Source of the DNA: Propionibacteriaceae bacterium
GTDB taxonomy: Bacteria > Actinomycetota > Actinomycetes > Propionibacteriales > Propionibacteriaceae
Length of the DNA stretch: 64,000 bases
Assembly (NCBI GenBank): GCA_016717345.1
Contig: JADKFR010000005.1
Coordinates: 62,001 to 126,000 of the forward strand
Reading direction: 5' to 3'
This document shows, in pieces, positions 55,058-62,475 of this stretch. Within the stretch, counting starts at the first letter, position 1. Each line of letters begins with the position of its first letter. The translations under genes and the position numbers were made by a program. The notes below the pieces were generated by a model. That model was not told the origin of the DNA and did no database searches. It worked only from the letters and a program-made list of their open reading frames with translations.

Positions 55058-55549
55058 ATGATCGCCACGACCCGTCCCTTGCGCATCCTCTTCTGCTCAC
55101 CCCAGATCCCGAACAACACGGGTGCGACGATGCGGCTGGCGGCGGTGACCGGCGTCGAACTCCACCTGGCGCGACCACTCGGCTTTGACATGGACGACGC
55201 CAAGCTACGCCGCGCGGGGGTCGACTACCGCGACAAGGCCGCCACCTTCGTCCACGACTCCCTGGCGGAGGCCTACCGGGCGCTGCTGCCCGCCCGGGTG
55301 TTCGCCTTCACCGCCCACGCTGAACTGGCGCATTCCGACGTGGCCTACCTGCCCGGTGACGTCCTGCTGTTCGGCCCGGAACCCACTGGCCTCGCGCCCG
55401 AAGTGCTCGCCGACCCGCGGATCACCGCGCGCGTCCGGATCCCGATGCGTCCTGGGATGCGTTCCCTGAATCTCGCCAACGCGGCCGCCATCGCCGTCTA
55501 TGAAGCCTGGCGCCAACTCGGCTACCCCGGTGCGGAGCTGAGCGGTTGA
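55058..55549 (+). CDS. trmL: tRNA (cytidine(34)-2'-O)-methyltransferase, TrmL-like SPOUT enzyme
   Basis: This 163-residue protein has the length and motifs of TrmL (YibK), which 2'-O-methylates the wobble base of tRNA-Leu using S-adenosylmethionine. Motifs: LFCSPQIPNNTGATMRLAA at the start (the conserved N-x-G-x-x-x-R region), HLARPLGF, DVLLFGPEPTGLAPEVL and the C-terminal knot sequence IPMRPGMRSLNLANAAAIAVYE. It follows the pseudouridine synthase gene by 4 bases and is probably cotranscribed, so two RNA-modification genes are paired. No strong ribosome binding site is visible, which suggests translational coupling. Confidence 0.9.
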   Translation: MIATTRPLRILFCSPQIPNNTGATMRLAAVTGVELHLARPLGFDMDDAKLRRAGVDYRDKAATFVHDSLAEAYRALLPARVFAFTAHAELAHSDVAYLPGDVLLFGPEPTGLAPEVLADPRITARVRIPMRPGMRSLNLANAAAIAVYEAWRQLGYPGAELSG

Positions 55550-55582
55550 CGCACGGTTTCACTCAGTTAGTATTGACTCAAT
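55546..55582 (+). promoter_or_regulatory. candidate arsC promoter with ATTGACTCAAT palindrome
   Basis: TTGACG (55546-55551) and TAGTAT (55568-55573) are spaced 16 bases apart. The perfect 11-bp palindrome ATTGACTCAAT (55572-55582) overlaps the -10 and the likely start of transcription. TTGA/TCAA half-sites are plausible for an ArsR-type repressor, but no arsR gene is seen, so this is tentative. Confidence 0.4.
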
Positions 55583-55685
55583 GGTTGTGGAGGTAATCTG
55601 GACGGCGGGCGGGTGCTCGATCGCCGATGACGACCTCAACAGCCGCGCGGACCGACCCGTGCCCAGCCTACGAAGGAGCGTCCCC

Positions 55686-56357
55686 ATGACCGTCCACCCC
55701 GTCTCCCAGCGCAGTTGGGAAAGCCTGCACGCGGACGAAAGGATCGTCCTCAAGCAGTCCTCCGCCCGGCTCGCCGCCGAGTTCACCGGCCTGTACGGCG
55801 CCGAGACCATCGAACGTTTCTTGGCCAGCTCCTTCGACCAGTTCGCAGACCGGGCCACGGTCACCAAGTTCCTGCCGCTGCTCGCCGAACGGTTCGCCCG
55901 GCAGCGCCTCCACGCCCTGGCCCGCATCGAGGGCCTTCACGAGGACGGCAAGCCGGTCGTGCTCTTCCTGTGCACCCAGAACGCCGGACGCTCCCAGATG
56001 GCGCTCGGCTTCTTCCAGGCCCTCACCGGCGAGGCGGCCGTCGCTTGGTCCGGGGGCTCCGAGCCGGGCCATCGGGTGAACCCCGTGGCCGTCGCCGCCA
56101 TGGCTGAACGCGGCATCGACATCTCGGGCGAGTTCCCCAAGCCCTGGACCGACGAGACCGTCCGCGCCGCCGACGTCGTGATCACGATGGGCTGCGGCGA
56201 CGCATGCCCGATCTTTCCCGGGAAGCGCTACGAGAACTGGGACGTCGACGACCCCGGCAGCCAGGAGCTCGACACGGTCCGCCGCATCCGCGACGAGGTC
56301 GAGCGCCACGTCCGCACCCTCATCGGCTCGCTCTCGCTCCGGGCGCCTGCTGAATAG
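55686..56357 (+). CDS. arsC: arsenate reductase (low-molecular-weight phosphatase type) with N-terminal helical domain
   Basis: This 223-residue protein reduces arsenate to arsenite. Residues about 90-215 form a low-molecular-weight phosphatase fold: the P-loop FLCTQNAGRSQMA has Cys96 and Arg102 (CX5R), further Cys residues lie in ITMGCGDACP (170 and 174), and the acid loop is WDVDDP. Residues 1-85 form the helical domain (LKQSSARLAAEFTGLYGAETI) common in actinobacterial two-domain ArsC proteins, which usually work with mycothiol/mycoredoxin or thioredoxin. The ATG at 55686 is chosen for the AGGAG 7-8 bases upstream; an in-frame ATG at 55581 sits inside the promoter region. No arsenite exporter is present, so export must be encoded elsewhere. 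Confidence 0.88.
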   Translation: MTVHPVSQRSWESLHADERIVLKQSSARLAAEFTGLYGAETIERFLASSFDQFADRATVTKFLPLLAERFARQRLHALARIEGLHEDGKPVVLFLCTQNAGRSQMALGFFQALTGEAAVAWSGGSEPGHRVNPVAVAAMAERGIDISGEFPKPWTDETVRAADVVITMGCGDACPIFPGKRYENWDVDDPGSQELDTVRRIRDEVERHVRTLIGSLSLRAPAE

Positions 56358-56367
56358 TCACGTCCCG

Positions 56368-56448
56368 GCTGCGGCGAACGGGATCGGGGAATCCGCTGCG
56401 GCCAACCGGATCGGGGAATCTGCTGCGGCGACACGGTTGGTCAATCGG
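56368..56448. repeat. three tandem 27-bp imperfect repeats
   Basis: Three consecutive 27-bp units start at 56368, 56395 and 56422, each beginning GCTGCGGC; the first two share GGATCGGGGAATC and the third is diverged. They follow the arsC stop in the gap before the DUF6326 gene. Function unknown. Confidence 0.65.
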
Positions 56449-56591
56449 CCCGCGGCCGACCCTCGAGGTGGCGGGCAGCGCAGCCCGCCCAGCACGCCCT
56501 CACTCGGAACAGCATTGCTCAGCGCACCGCTTCCCCTTTTCGGGAACACCATGCCGGGGCCGAATAGCGCCCTGGGGAAGGATCGTCCACC

Positions 56592-56621
56592 TTGCCAATC
56601 TTACGACCGTAAGGTTAGACT
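56592..56621 (+). promoter_or_regulatory. promoter with operator palindrome upstream of DUF6326-tetR
   Basis: TTGCCA (56592-56597) and TAGACT (56616-56621) are separated by 18 bases. The perfect inverted repeat CTTACGACCGTAAG occupies 56600-56613, inside the spacer. A repressor bound here would block RNA polymerase. The downstream TetR-family gene is the obvious candidate repressor. Confidence 0.6.
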
Positions 56622-56631
56622 GATGACATGA

Positions 56632-56645
56632 CTTACAGTCGTAAG
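56632..56645 (+). promoter_or_regulatory. second operator palindrome
   Basis: CTTACAGTCGTAAG repeats the CTTAC/GTAAG half-sites of the first operator 32 bases downstream, in the probable 5' leader. The matching half-sites suggest the same TetR-type repressor binds twice. Confidence 0.55.
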
Positions 56646-56729
56646 GGAGCGGTCCTCGGGATCGACGCCGAAAACCAGGAATCCAGCCCGCAGCAGACGC
56701 CCGCCATGCGCGCGTTGGAGGATCGGCCC

Positions 56730-57134
56730 GTGAATCGCAAGGTGGTGCTGAGTGGCTTGTGGGTCGCGATGCTCTTCCTCTATGCCTACGTGGACATCTT
56801 CAGCTTCTTCCGTGCCGACGTGCTCAACGGCGCCCTTCAGGGCCGGGTGTCGGTCGCGGACGTCGCCATCGACCAGCAGTTCCTCGTTCTGGCTACGGTG
56901 TACATCCTGATCCCCGCGCTCATGGTGGTGGCCTCGTTGCTGCTGCCGGCGCGCCTCAATCGCTGGGTCAACATCGCGGTCAGCGCGGTGTACGCCGCCT
57001 CGGTGGTGTCGCTCGCGGTGGGCGACCCCTGGGCCTACTACGTCCTGGGGAGTGTCGCCGAGGTCGTCCTGCTGGTTGCCATCGCTTGGCTCGCCTGGAC
57101 TTGGCCCCGGACGGCTCAGGCGGTCGGTCGCTAG
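56730..57134 (+). CDS. DUF6326-family membrane protein
   Basis: This 134-residue protein has four predicted transmembrane helices. It starts VNRKVVLSGLWVAMLFLYAYVDIFSFF, which matches the DUF6326 pattern of an LSxLWI helix with a Tyr-Asp pair, and continues with VYILIPALMVVASLLLP, WVNIAVSAVYAASVV and VAEVVLLVAIAWLAW. Its function is unknown. The GTG at 56730 is chosen because GGAGGA (56717-56722) lies 7 bases upstream; the ATG at 56628 would put an operator inside the coding region. It precedes a tetR gene by 31 bases and is likely cotranscribed and repressed by it. Confidence 0.75.
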   Translation: MNRKVVLSGLWVAMLFLYAYVDIFSFFRADVLNGALQGRVSVADVAIDQQFLVLATVYILIPALMVVASLLLPARLNRWVNIAVSAVYAASVVSLAVGDPWAYYVLGSVAEVVLLVAIAWLAWTWPRTAQAVGR

Positions 57135-57165
57135 CCTGAGGGCACCGACACCTCAGAGGACCCCC

Positions 57166-57813
57166 ATGACCGCCCGTCCGCCGCTGACCCGCGAGCGCAT
57201 CGTGGACGCCGCCGCTGCGGTCGCCGACCGCCTCGGCTTGGAGGGGGTGAGCATGCGCAGTGTCGGCAGGGAGTTGGGGGCCGAGGCCATGTCGCTCTAC
57301 CACCACATCGCCGGCAAGGAGAGTCTCCTCGACGATCTTGCGGACTGGGTGTTCGCGCGCATCGACCTGGTCGACTCGCAGGAGCCATGGCGCGACGCCC
57401 TGGCGCTGAGGGCGTCCTCAATGAGGGTCGTGCTGGCGGCCCACCCGTGGTCCCTCCGGCTCGTCGACGCGCGCCGGGCGTCCGGTCCCGCGCAGCTTCG
57501 CCATCAGGACGCGGTGCTGGGGTGCCTGTTCGGTGCCGGCTTCCCGACGGACTTGGCCGTGCATGCGGTGTCGGCCACTGACTCCTACGTCTACGGTTTC
57601 GTTCTGACCGAATTGAACCTGCCGTTCAAGCCGGGGGAGAGCGCCGAGGAGTTGGTCGCAGACCTGGAACTGCCGCTCGCGGAGTTCCCGCACCTGGCTC
57701 GGATGGTGGCCGACATGGTCGTGGGGCGTGACTTCAGGTTCGCCGACGAGTTCAGCTACGGCCTTGACCTCATCCTGGATGGGTTGGCCGAGCGGCTGAG
57801 AGATCGCCGCTGA
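57166..57813 (+). CDS. TetR-family transcriptional regulator
   Basis: This 215-residue regulator has the N-terminal TetR helix-turn-helix: LTRERIVDAAAAVADRLGLEG, then MRSVGRELGAEAMSLYHHIAGKESLLDDL (about 28-58). The C-terminal ligand domain resembles TetR_C of the TetR/AcrR class. AGGA precedes the ATG at 57166. It lies downstream of the DUF6326 membrane gene in the same orientation, and the two CTTAC/GTAAG palindromes in front of that gene are probably its operators, giving autoregulation. The ligand is unknown. Confidence 0.9.
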   Translation: MTARPPLTRERIVDAAAAVADRLGLEGVSMRSVGRELGAEAMSLYHHIAGKESLLDDLADWVFARIDLVDSQEPWRDALALRASSMRVVLAAHPWSLRLVDARRASGPAQLRHQDAVLGCLFGAGFPTDLAVHAVSATDSYVYGFVLTELNLPFKPGESAEELVADLELPLAEFPHLARMVADMVVGRDFRFADEFSYGLDLILDGLAERLRDRR

Positions 57814-57831
57814 CTCGGTTCGCTCGGGACA

Positions 57832-57871
57832 GGTGGCAGTTGTGGCCCACAGTCGGGCAACAACTGCCACC
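57832..57871. terminator. hairpin terminator between convergent genes
   Basis: GGTGGCAGTTGT (57832-57843) pairs perfectly with ACAACTGCCACC (57860-57871), a 12-bp stem with a 16-base loop. It sits between the convergent tetR and AbiEi-like genes and could stop transcription in both directions, although no T-run follows. Confidence 0.6.
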
Positions 57872-57880
57872 CATGTTCTC

Positions 57881-58786
57881 TCAGGTAGCCGCTTCGCAAC
57901 GGCGACAGGTGGTTGGGACGCCCCCCCAACCCCGCAGCGAGAGGACCTGTGCCACCTGCCAGGCGACTTCGCAAGGTCGCCCCCGGACGTCGTGGCTGCC
58001 GTAACGAAGGGTGATCCAGTCCTTGGTCGCGTGGGTGTTGTCCCGCGCCATGTCCCGGAAGGCACCGTCCAGGTGCCCAGCCCGACCGTCCAGCTCGACC
58101 AGAACCCTGAAGGGGTCATAAGCAACATCGGACCGCGTGCCGGCGCTCACGGTGGCCTGGCGGCGCCCGGCCGGAAGGCGGTGCGCTCGCTCGACGTCGT
58201 CACGGTATCGCTGCTCCAGCGTGCTCTCGATGCCCGCGAGATCACCGAGGACCTCTGCGATCAGCCGACGTTGGGGGAGTCGGGATCGGCCTTCAAGGGC
58301 GGCTGACAGGCGGGTTGCGGTCGTCCGCCGCCGTCGCAGGGCGGTCGTGAACAGCCCCACAACGTCGTCGGCCTCAAGCTCCGCCACGACGTCCAGCAAC
58401 GCGTCCTCGACCGCGATGCGACGCAAGGTGCCGTGCGCGCGGGCGATGCGACCGATCCGATCGCGACAGACGCTGGCTCCGACGAGGCGGCGGGGGTGGC
58501 TGCCCCCCGGCACCCACACAATCCATGGAGGCGAGGCCTGGGGCTGGATTCCCTGGAGCAACAACGCGCCGGGCCCCCCGATCGCGGACCGGTCGCCGGC
58601 GTAGAGATGGAGGGCCCACAACTCCTGGTGGGTGGTCGGCTTGCCGGGCCAGGCGAGGTAGACCCCGTGCTGCAGCCTCGTCCAGGTGCCGGTCGCCACC
58701 AGCCGGCGAAGCGGCTTCGCCGTCAGCCCGAACGCCAATGCTTGCTCACGAGTGACGACCTGGTCCTGCAGGGCCAACAAGCTCAT
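57881..58786 (-). CDS. AbiEi-like/DUF559-type protein
   Basis: This 301-residue protein has the layout of a protein family common in actinobacteria. An N-terminal winged-helix (LALQDQVVTREQALAFGL, LVATGTWTRLQHGVYLA) resembles the AbiEi antitoxin domain of type IV toxin-antitoxin systems. The C-terminal part is endonuclease-like (DUF559/Vsr fold): VAYDPFRVLVELDGRAGHLD has the acidic DxxxxxxxxxELDG motif, followed by RDNTHATKDWITLRYG. No partner toxin gene of AbiEii type is adjacent, so it is probably a stand-alone gene. The ATG at 58786 fits the family start; a GTG at 58819 is an alternative, and neither has a good ribosome binding site. Confidence 0.75.
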   Translation of the reverse strand: MSLLALQDQVVTREQALAFGLTAKPLRRLVATGTWTRLQHGVYLAWPGKPTTHQELWALHLYAGDRSAIGGPGALLLQGIQPQASPPWIVWVPGGSHPRRLVGASVCRDRIGRIARAHGTLRRIAVEDALLDVVAELEADDVVGLFTTALRRRRTTATRLSAALEGRSRLPQRRLIAEVLGDLAGIESTLEQRYRDDVERAHRLPAGRRQATVSAGTRSDVAYDPFRVLVELDGRAGHLDGAFRDMARDNTHATKDWITLRYGSHDVRGRPCEVAWQVAQVLSLRGWGGVPTTCRRCEAAT

Positions 58787-58871
58787 GACGCCATCTGGTG
58801 GGTCGATGCGGGGTTTCACTCAGTGATGATCGACCGGCTGGAGGGCATTCCGACCGACACTCCGGCACATC

Positions 58872-58880
58872 TGTGGATAA
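58872..58880. promoter_or_regulatory. isolated DnaA-box-like sequence
   Basis: TGTGGATAA is the exact complement of the DnaA box TTATCCACA. In such GC-rich DNA it is unlikely by chance but not impossible. It is single, so it is no origin. It lies upstream of the AbiEi-like gene. Confidence 0.25.
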
Positions 58881-59079
58881 CGTTGGGGCCCCGCGCCCGT
58901 GGGCTTGAAGTCGTTGCGGTCAGGTCACGGGTGGGCGGGTGGGGGTCCGCATGGTTCGGCGTTCGCGTGGGTCAGCCCTACAGGGCGGCAGGGGGCGTGT
59001 CACTTACCGCCGGGCTGTCCCCCGTCCTGAGCAGCCCGTTCGTGCCCGCCCTCCACAGCGGCGCAAGGGGCCCGTCCGC

Positions 59080-59448
59080 TCACCAACCACGCCGTATGCG
59101 CTCCCAGTTGGTGCAGGGCCGGGTGGACCCCGCGCGGACGCCGAGGCAGGGTGGCAGTTCGCCGATGCCAGCCACCGAATCGAGGTCCAGGGTGGGTCGA
59201 TAAGCGTTCTGGAACATCTGGCAGTCGCAATAGACGCCCATGTCTTGAAGCCGGCGCACGAGCGCGGTGGCGCGCGGCGTCCTCAGGTCCCGGTAGTGCA
59301 GCACCCACCTCGAGCCTGTGCAGCCGAACTCGCCCAGCATCCGTGCGACATAGCAGGCGAGGCACTCACCCGCAGCCGGGAGGATCAGCAGGCGGGCGGC
59401 CAGCCTGAGTTCGGCCTCAAGGCTGAGGACCAGGTCGGAGGTTTCCAT
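59080..59448 (-). CDS. DUF2695-like protein
   Basis: This 122-residue protein carries AAGECLACYVARMLGEFGCTGS, RWVLHYRDLRTPRATALVRRL and VYCDCQMFQNAY, which I recognise as the pattern of DUF2695 proteins in actinobacteria. The conserved Cys residues (CLAC, FGC, CDC) suggest metal binding. No function is known to me. The final 35 residues (GELPPCLGVRAGSTRPCTNWE) are specific to this protein. The ATG at 59448 is preceded by GAGAAGGAGATGCCCC on the coding strand, a good ribosome binding site. It stands alone between non-coding gaps. Confidence 0.75.
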   Translation of the reverse strand: METSDLVLSLEAELRLAARLLILPAAGECLACYVARMLGEFGCTGSRWVLHYRDLRTPRATALVRRLQDMGVYCDCQMFQNAYRPTLDLDSVAGIGELPPCLGVRAGSTRPCTNWERIRRGW

Positions 59449-59804
59449 GGGGCATCTCCTTCTCGAGTGAACCCCATGACATCAGGTGGCACTGACACTC
59501 TGGACGTCGATCGCAGCAACTCCCTCAAGGGTGTGCAGCAGGCGGTCCGTCGGGGTCCTGACGTCCCGAGGGGGACGCGTTCACCGCCTGCCACCAGTCC
59601 TGACGTTGGATGCGAAGCGCAACAGTGAGGGCCGGACCCTGTCGGGTTCGGCCCTCACTGTGTGCAAGGCTCAAGGCTTGGGTGTGCAGGCGGGAAGGCT
59701 CCCTGGCGGAGTCTGCCGGCACCTCGCGCAGAGATCGCCCGTCGCGGCGTCCGGCACCCGCGTCGGGTGGGCGTCAGGTTGACGTGACGAGGAACGGTGC
59801 GGAA
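59449..59804. other. intergenic region with hairpin
   Basis: I see no convincing gene in these 356 bases. Frames on both strands are short and lack ribosome binding sites. The only clear structure is the long inverted repeat at 59,623-59,660, listed separately. Confidence 0.6.
59623..59660. terminator. strong hairpin, probable terminator
   Basis: Arms CAGTGAGGGCCGGACC (59623-59638) and GGTTCGGCCCTCACTG (59645-59660) pair over 16 positions with one mismatch around a 6-base loop. It lies about 145 bases beyond the stop of the minus-strand DUF2892 gene and upstream of the DUF2695 gene, as expected of a terminator between two minus-strand units. Confidence 0.65.
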
Positions 59805-60029
59805 TCAGCGCGAAAGTGCGCGGAATTCCTGGCCCCGGAGCGGCTTGCCGAGCAGCGGCGCCACCAGGCAGACATCAAGAACTCCCACGGCGACGAAGAC
59901 GACGCCGAGTAACCCGAGGATCCACCCTCCGGCGCCACCGACAATGAACGCGAGGATCAGCAGGACGGCGCCGACTGCACCGCGAACCCAGCGGCCCGTG
60001 CTTGAGGCAAGGAAGTTGATTAGTCCCAT
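59805..60029 (-). CDS. small DUF2892-like membrane protein
   Basis: This 74-residue protein begins MGLINFLASSTGRWVRGAVGA, followed by two hydrophobic helices (VLLILAFIVGGAGGWILGLL and VVFVAVGVLDVCLVAPLLG) and a short tail. The Asn/Phe start, the Gly-rich first helix and the CLVAPLLG end match the DUF2892 (YgaP-like inner-membrane) family, often found with rhodanese and persulfide-detoxification genes. The ATG at 60029 has AAGGGA upstream. A CsoR/CstR-type operator lies about 35 bases upstream, suggesting control by copper or reactive sulfur. No rhodanese or csoR/cstR gene is in the window. Confidence 0.8.
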   Translation of the reverse strand: MGLINFLASSTGRWVRGAVGAVLLILAFIVGGAGGWILGLLGVVFVAVGVLDVCLVAPLLGKPLRGQEFRALSR

Positions 60030-60062
60030 GATGAGTCCCTTTCAGATCGACGACATCAGTGT

Positions 60063-60078
60063 ATACCTCCGGGGGTAT
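60063..60078 (-). promoter_or_regulatory. CsoR/CstR-type operator upstream of DUF2892 gene
   Basis: ATACCTCCGGGGGTAT reads on the coding strand of the DUF2892 gene as ATACCCCCGGAGGTAT. The ATACC/GGTAT ends around a C-rich/G-rich core are typical of operators of the copper sensor CsoR and the persulfide sensor CstR. The position, 34 bases before the start codon, fits repression. Confidence 0.6.
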
Positions 60079-60173
60079 GCAGGCCCCTCGATCCCCGGTG
60101 CGTCCTCCTGCGCGTCGTGAAGCTGTCATCACCCGCCGCGGCACATTGCGCGCTGCGGATAGACCGATTGTCT

Positions 60174-60227
60174 GCTCGGTGGCCCCGGTCGGGAGCGGTA
60201 TCGGTCTTGAGGGCTCGGGACTACTCA
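60174..60227. repeat. 54-bp direct repeat, copy 1
   Basis: A 54-bp sequence from GCTCGGTGGCCCC to CTACTCA is repeated at 60340-60393 with one base different. The copies are in direct orientation, 112 bases apart, in a stretch without genes. They may be traces of a duplication or mobile element ends. Confidence 0.8.
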
Positions 60228-60339
60228 GGCGGGGCGTGGTGAGCAGATCGGTGGTGGGGATATGGGGTGCCGATCAGGCCCATCCCGGAGCCTTTGAGCG
60301 GCGGCGGGTGGAGTCGTGAGTGATTCCTGGCGGTCGCGG

Positions 60340-60393
60340 GCTCGGTGGCCCCGGTCGGGGGCGGTATCGGTCTTGAGGGCTCGGGACTACTCA
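60340..60393. repeat. 54-bp direct repeat, copy 2
   Basis: Second copy of the 54-bp repeat at 60174-60227, differing by G for A in the GGGGGCGG segment. Confidence 0.8.
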
Positions 60394-60942
60394 ACCTCGT
60401 CGACGAACGTGTGGGCGGCGAGTCTCTCCACCGCCTGGTGCTGGCGCTCAGCGGTGCTCGGGAACCGCGGGACGGCAGGACGACGTGAGTGGAGCGCATG
60501 AGCGCTCGGCCCTCCCGTCGATGAGCGTCCGGGATTGTGAGTGATCGACGGTCGCGGCTCGACGACCGTGCCGGTGGTCAAGATCGCACTCGGGCGTTTT
60601 GGGAACACCCAGGGCAGCCGCCCGGAGCGAGTCTGAGTGAATGGTGACGGTCATGCGCGCCCCCGCGTCGATTGAGGCCTGGCCCATGCCGACGGGCTCT
60701 GTATTGCTCACACGCTGGTGGGGTGTGGCCGGCGCCTGACTCTCGAAGTGCTCAGTGGGGGTGGCAGCGGCACTTCTGCGGCCGACTGCGGTCAGCGCCA
60801 CCTGCGCTCACTGCGTCCGGCGCGCGGTGTCGGCCGACACGGGCCACGGCCGCCCCCCCTCGCAGTCTGGTTCGGCCCGGACACGAGTTGAGGGACGGCC
60901 ACACTCACCCCACTGGTCCGCGCCCCCCAGTAGGTTCGGGCC
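60394..60942. other. long intergenic stretch, no convincing gene
   Basis: Short frames exist on both strands, but none has a ribosome binding site, a recognisable motif and consistent codon bias together. Composition is somewhat less biased than in neighbouring genes. With the 54-bp direct repeats just upstream, it may be the remnant of an inserted element or decayed genes. I recognise no transposase sequence. Confidence 0.55.
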
Positions 60943-61659
60943 ATGACGTCGCCGGAACCGGACCTGACCTGGCAACCTCTCTACCGGATCGGGGGCATCG
61001 CGGCCATGGCCTTCGTCGTCATGGTGTTCATCCCCCTGACGCTGCTGGTCGCCGCGCCGGTGCCTCCCACCGATGGACGCGCGCTCCTGGAGTACATCGC
61101 CACCCACCGGATCGTCTATCTCACGCAACTGGTGTGTTTCGTGGGGCTGGCCATTCCCGCGCTGGTCGTGTTCGCCGCTGTCGCCGTGGCTCTGGCCGGG
61201 GTCAGCAAGGGCGTGGCGGCCATTGGCGGCCTGTTCGGCGTCGGGTCTGAAGTCGTGGCGCTCGCGGTGGGCAGCAGCCCCCAGTCCCTCCACGGCGGCC
61301 TGGTCCTGTTGAGCGACGCCTACCTTGCCGCCGGTTCGGACGCCGAGCGCACCGGCCTGGTTGCCTCGGCTCAGGCCCTCGTCGCGGCGACGAACGCGAT
61401 GCCCTGGGCCGGTGTCCTGACCGCGCTTGCCATCCTCGTCCTCTCGCTGTCCGCGCGCCCGGTGTTCGGCGGGACACTGGCGGCCGTCGGCCTTGCCACG
61501 GGGGCACTAGGGGTGTTGTCGGAGGCGTTCCGTCCCATCACGGGCGCCGGGTATTTGCTGTACGGACTGCTGCTGCCGCTGTGGTTCGGGTGGATCGGCT
61601 GGAAGCTGCTCCGCCTGCGGCAACACCACGAGTCGCCCTCCCCCTCTCCCGCCTCCTGA
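60943..61659 (+). CDS. DUF4386-like membrane protein
   Basis: This 238-residue integral membrane protein has about six predicted transmembrane helices. It begins LYRIGGIAAMAFVVMVFIPLT, continues with VYLTQLVCFVGLAIPALVVFAAVAVAL and AIGGLFGVGSEVVALAVG, and ends with LLLPLWFGWIGWKLLRL and a Ser/Pro tail. The YRIGGIAA start and spacing of helices resemble DUF4386 proteins, whose role is unknown. The ATG at 60943 is the first good start; upstream sequence is non-coding. It converges with the AlkD-like gene. Confidence 0.75.
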   Translation: MTSPEPDLTWQPLYRIGGIAAMAFVVMVFIPLTLLVAAPVPPTDGRALLEYIATHRIVYLTQLVCFVGLAIPALVVFAAVAVALAGVSKGVAAIGGLFGVGSEVVALAVGSSPQSLHGGLVLLSDAYLAAGSDAERTGLVASAQALVAATNAMPWAGVLTALAILVLSLSARPVFGGTLAAVGLATGALGVLSEAFRPITGAGYLLYGLLLPLWFGWIGWKLLRLRQHHESPSPSPAS

Positions 61660-61678
61660 CTGGCCGAAGGGGCCCCGT

Positions 61679-62419
61679 TCAGCGCCCGCCTACCGCCGGC
61701 GCTCCCCGCGCGGCGAGGACGGCGTCCCGTTGCTCGGGGCTGAGCGGCTTGACGGCCTCGCGCAGCGTGACCCCGGACGCCCGCGCGGCGCGCGGCAGCA
61801 ACCACTCGAATACCAGGTCCGGCCGCTTGCGTCCGGTGTCGCGCAGCACCCACCCGATGGCCTTGCGGACGAAGAACTCCTTCTCGTCCAGCATCGCGTC
61901 GGCATAGCGGCCGAAGCGCTCGAAATCGCCCGCCCCGCGACGCAGCGCGAGCAGCAGCGCCAGCAGCGCCGACCGCCGGATCCAGAAGTCGTCGTCGCTC
62001 GCCCAACGATCGAGCGTGGCGCCGAGTGAGGGCTCACGTTCCACCAGCGGTCCCACGATGGACGCCGCCAGCCCGTCCACCAACGCCCAGGTCTGCGACT
62101 CGCGGAGCAGGCGCTCCAGCAGCGTGATGTCGTCGGCCCGGAGCGCGGCGCCGTGGGCCTCGAGCGCCTCGACCGCTGCCGCCCGACGCTCATGAACCCC
62201 GCCGGACCACAACTGCTCGACCAGTGCGATGAGGTCGTCGTGTTCCAGGCCGCGGCGTCCGACCACCTCCTGGACGCTGGCGCGGATCGCCGGCATGGAC
62301 GTGCCGTAATGCTCAAGGCTGCTCTTCAGGTAGGCCTTCTCGGCCGCGGCGCGCTCCGGTTTCGCGCGGGCGCGCAAGCCCGCATCGATCTGCTCCGCCA
62401 GGGCCGCGGGATCGCTCAC
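61679..62419 (-). CDS. DNA alkylation repair protein (AlkD/HEAT-like)
   Basis: This 246-residue all-helical protein resembles the AlkD/AlkC DNA glycosylase family (PF08713), which removes alkylated bases using HEAT-like repeats. Features: EKAYLKSSLEHYGTSMPAIR, then helical repeats LSSWW-like region around LVEQLWSGGVHERRAAAVEAL, WALVDGLAASIVGPLV, DFWIRRSALLALLLALRRG, and EKEFFVRKAIGWVLRDTGRKRPDLVFEWL, where FFVRKAIGWVLR is a well-conserved signature. The GTG at 62419 is chosen because this is where family similarity begins; the frame is open to 62800 but that part overlaps the GNAT gene. It follows the GNAT gene by 56 bases and may share its transcript. Confidence 0.82.
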   Translation of the reverse strand: MSDPAALAEQIDAGLRARAKPERAAAEKAYLKSSLEHYGTSMPAIRASVQEVVGRRGLEHDDLIALVEQLWSGGVHERRAAAVEALEAHGAALRADDITLLERLLRESQTWALVDGLAASIVGPLVEREPSLGATLDRWASDDDFWIRRSALLALLLALRRGAGDFERFGRYADAMLDEKEFFVRKAIGWVLRDTGRKRPDLVFEWLLPRAARASGVTLREAVKPLSPEQRDAVLAARGAPAVGGR

Positions 62420-62475
62420 GTCTCCATCATGGCCGGTCGTCGTTTCGCCAGGGCCCCGAGCGGGGAACCCCGCCC

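Noticed and set aside
52905..55203. Minus-strand frames at 52,905-54,275 and 53,869-55,203
   Set aside because: They run opposite to the RluA-type and TrmL genes or in a wrong frame over the hypothetical gene and show no domain features.
55581..55685. An earlier ATG start for arsC at 55581
   Set aside because: The added 35 residues overlap the promoter palindrome and show no family similarity, while 55686 has a good ribosome binding site.
56628..56729. An earlier ATG start for the DUF6326 protein at 56628
   Set aside because: It would place an operator palindrome in the coding region; the GTG at 56730 has GGAGGA at ideal distance and fits the family length.
60448..60801. A 117-codon minus-strand frame in the gene-free stretch
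   Set aside because: No motif, no ribosome binding site and unremarkable codon use; it may be a remnant but cannot be supported as a gene.
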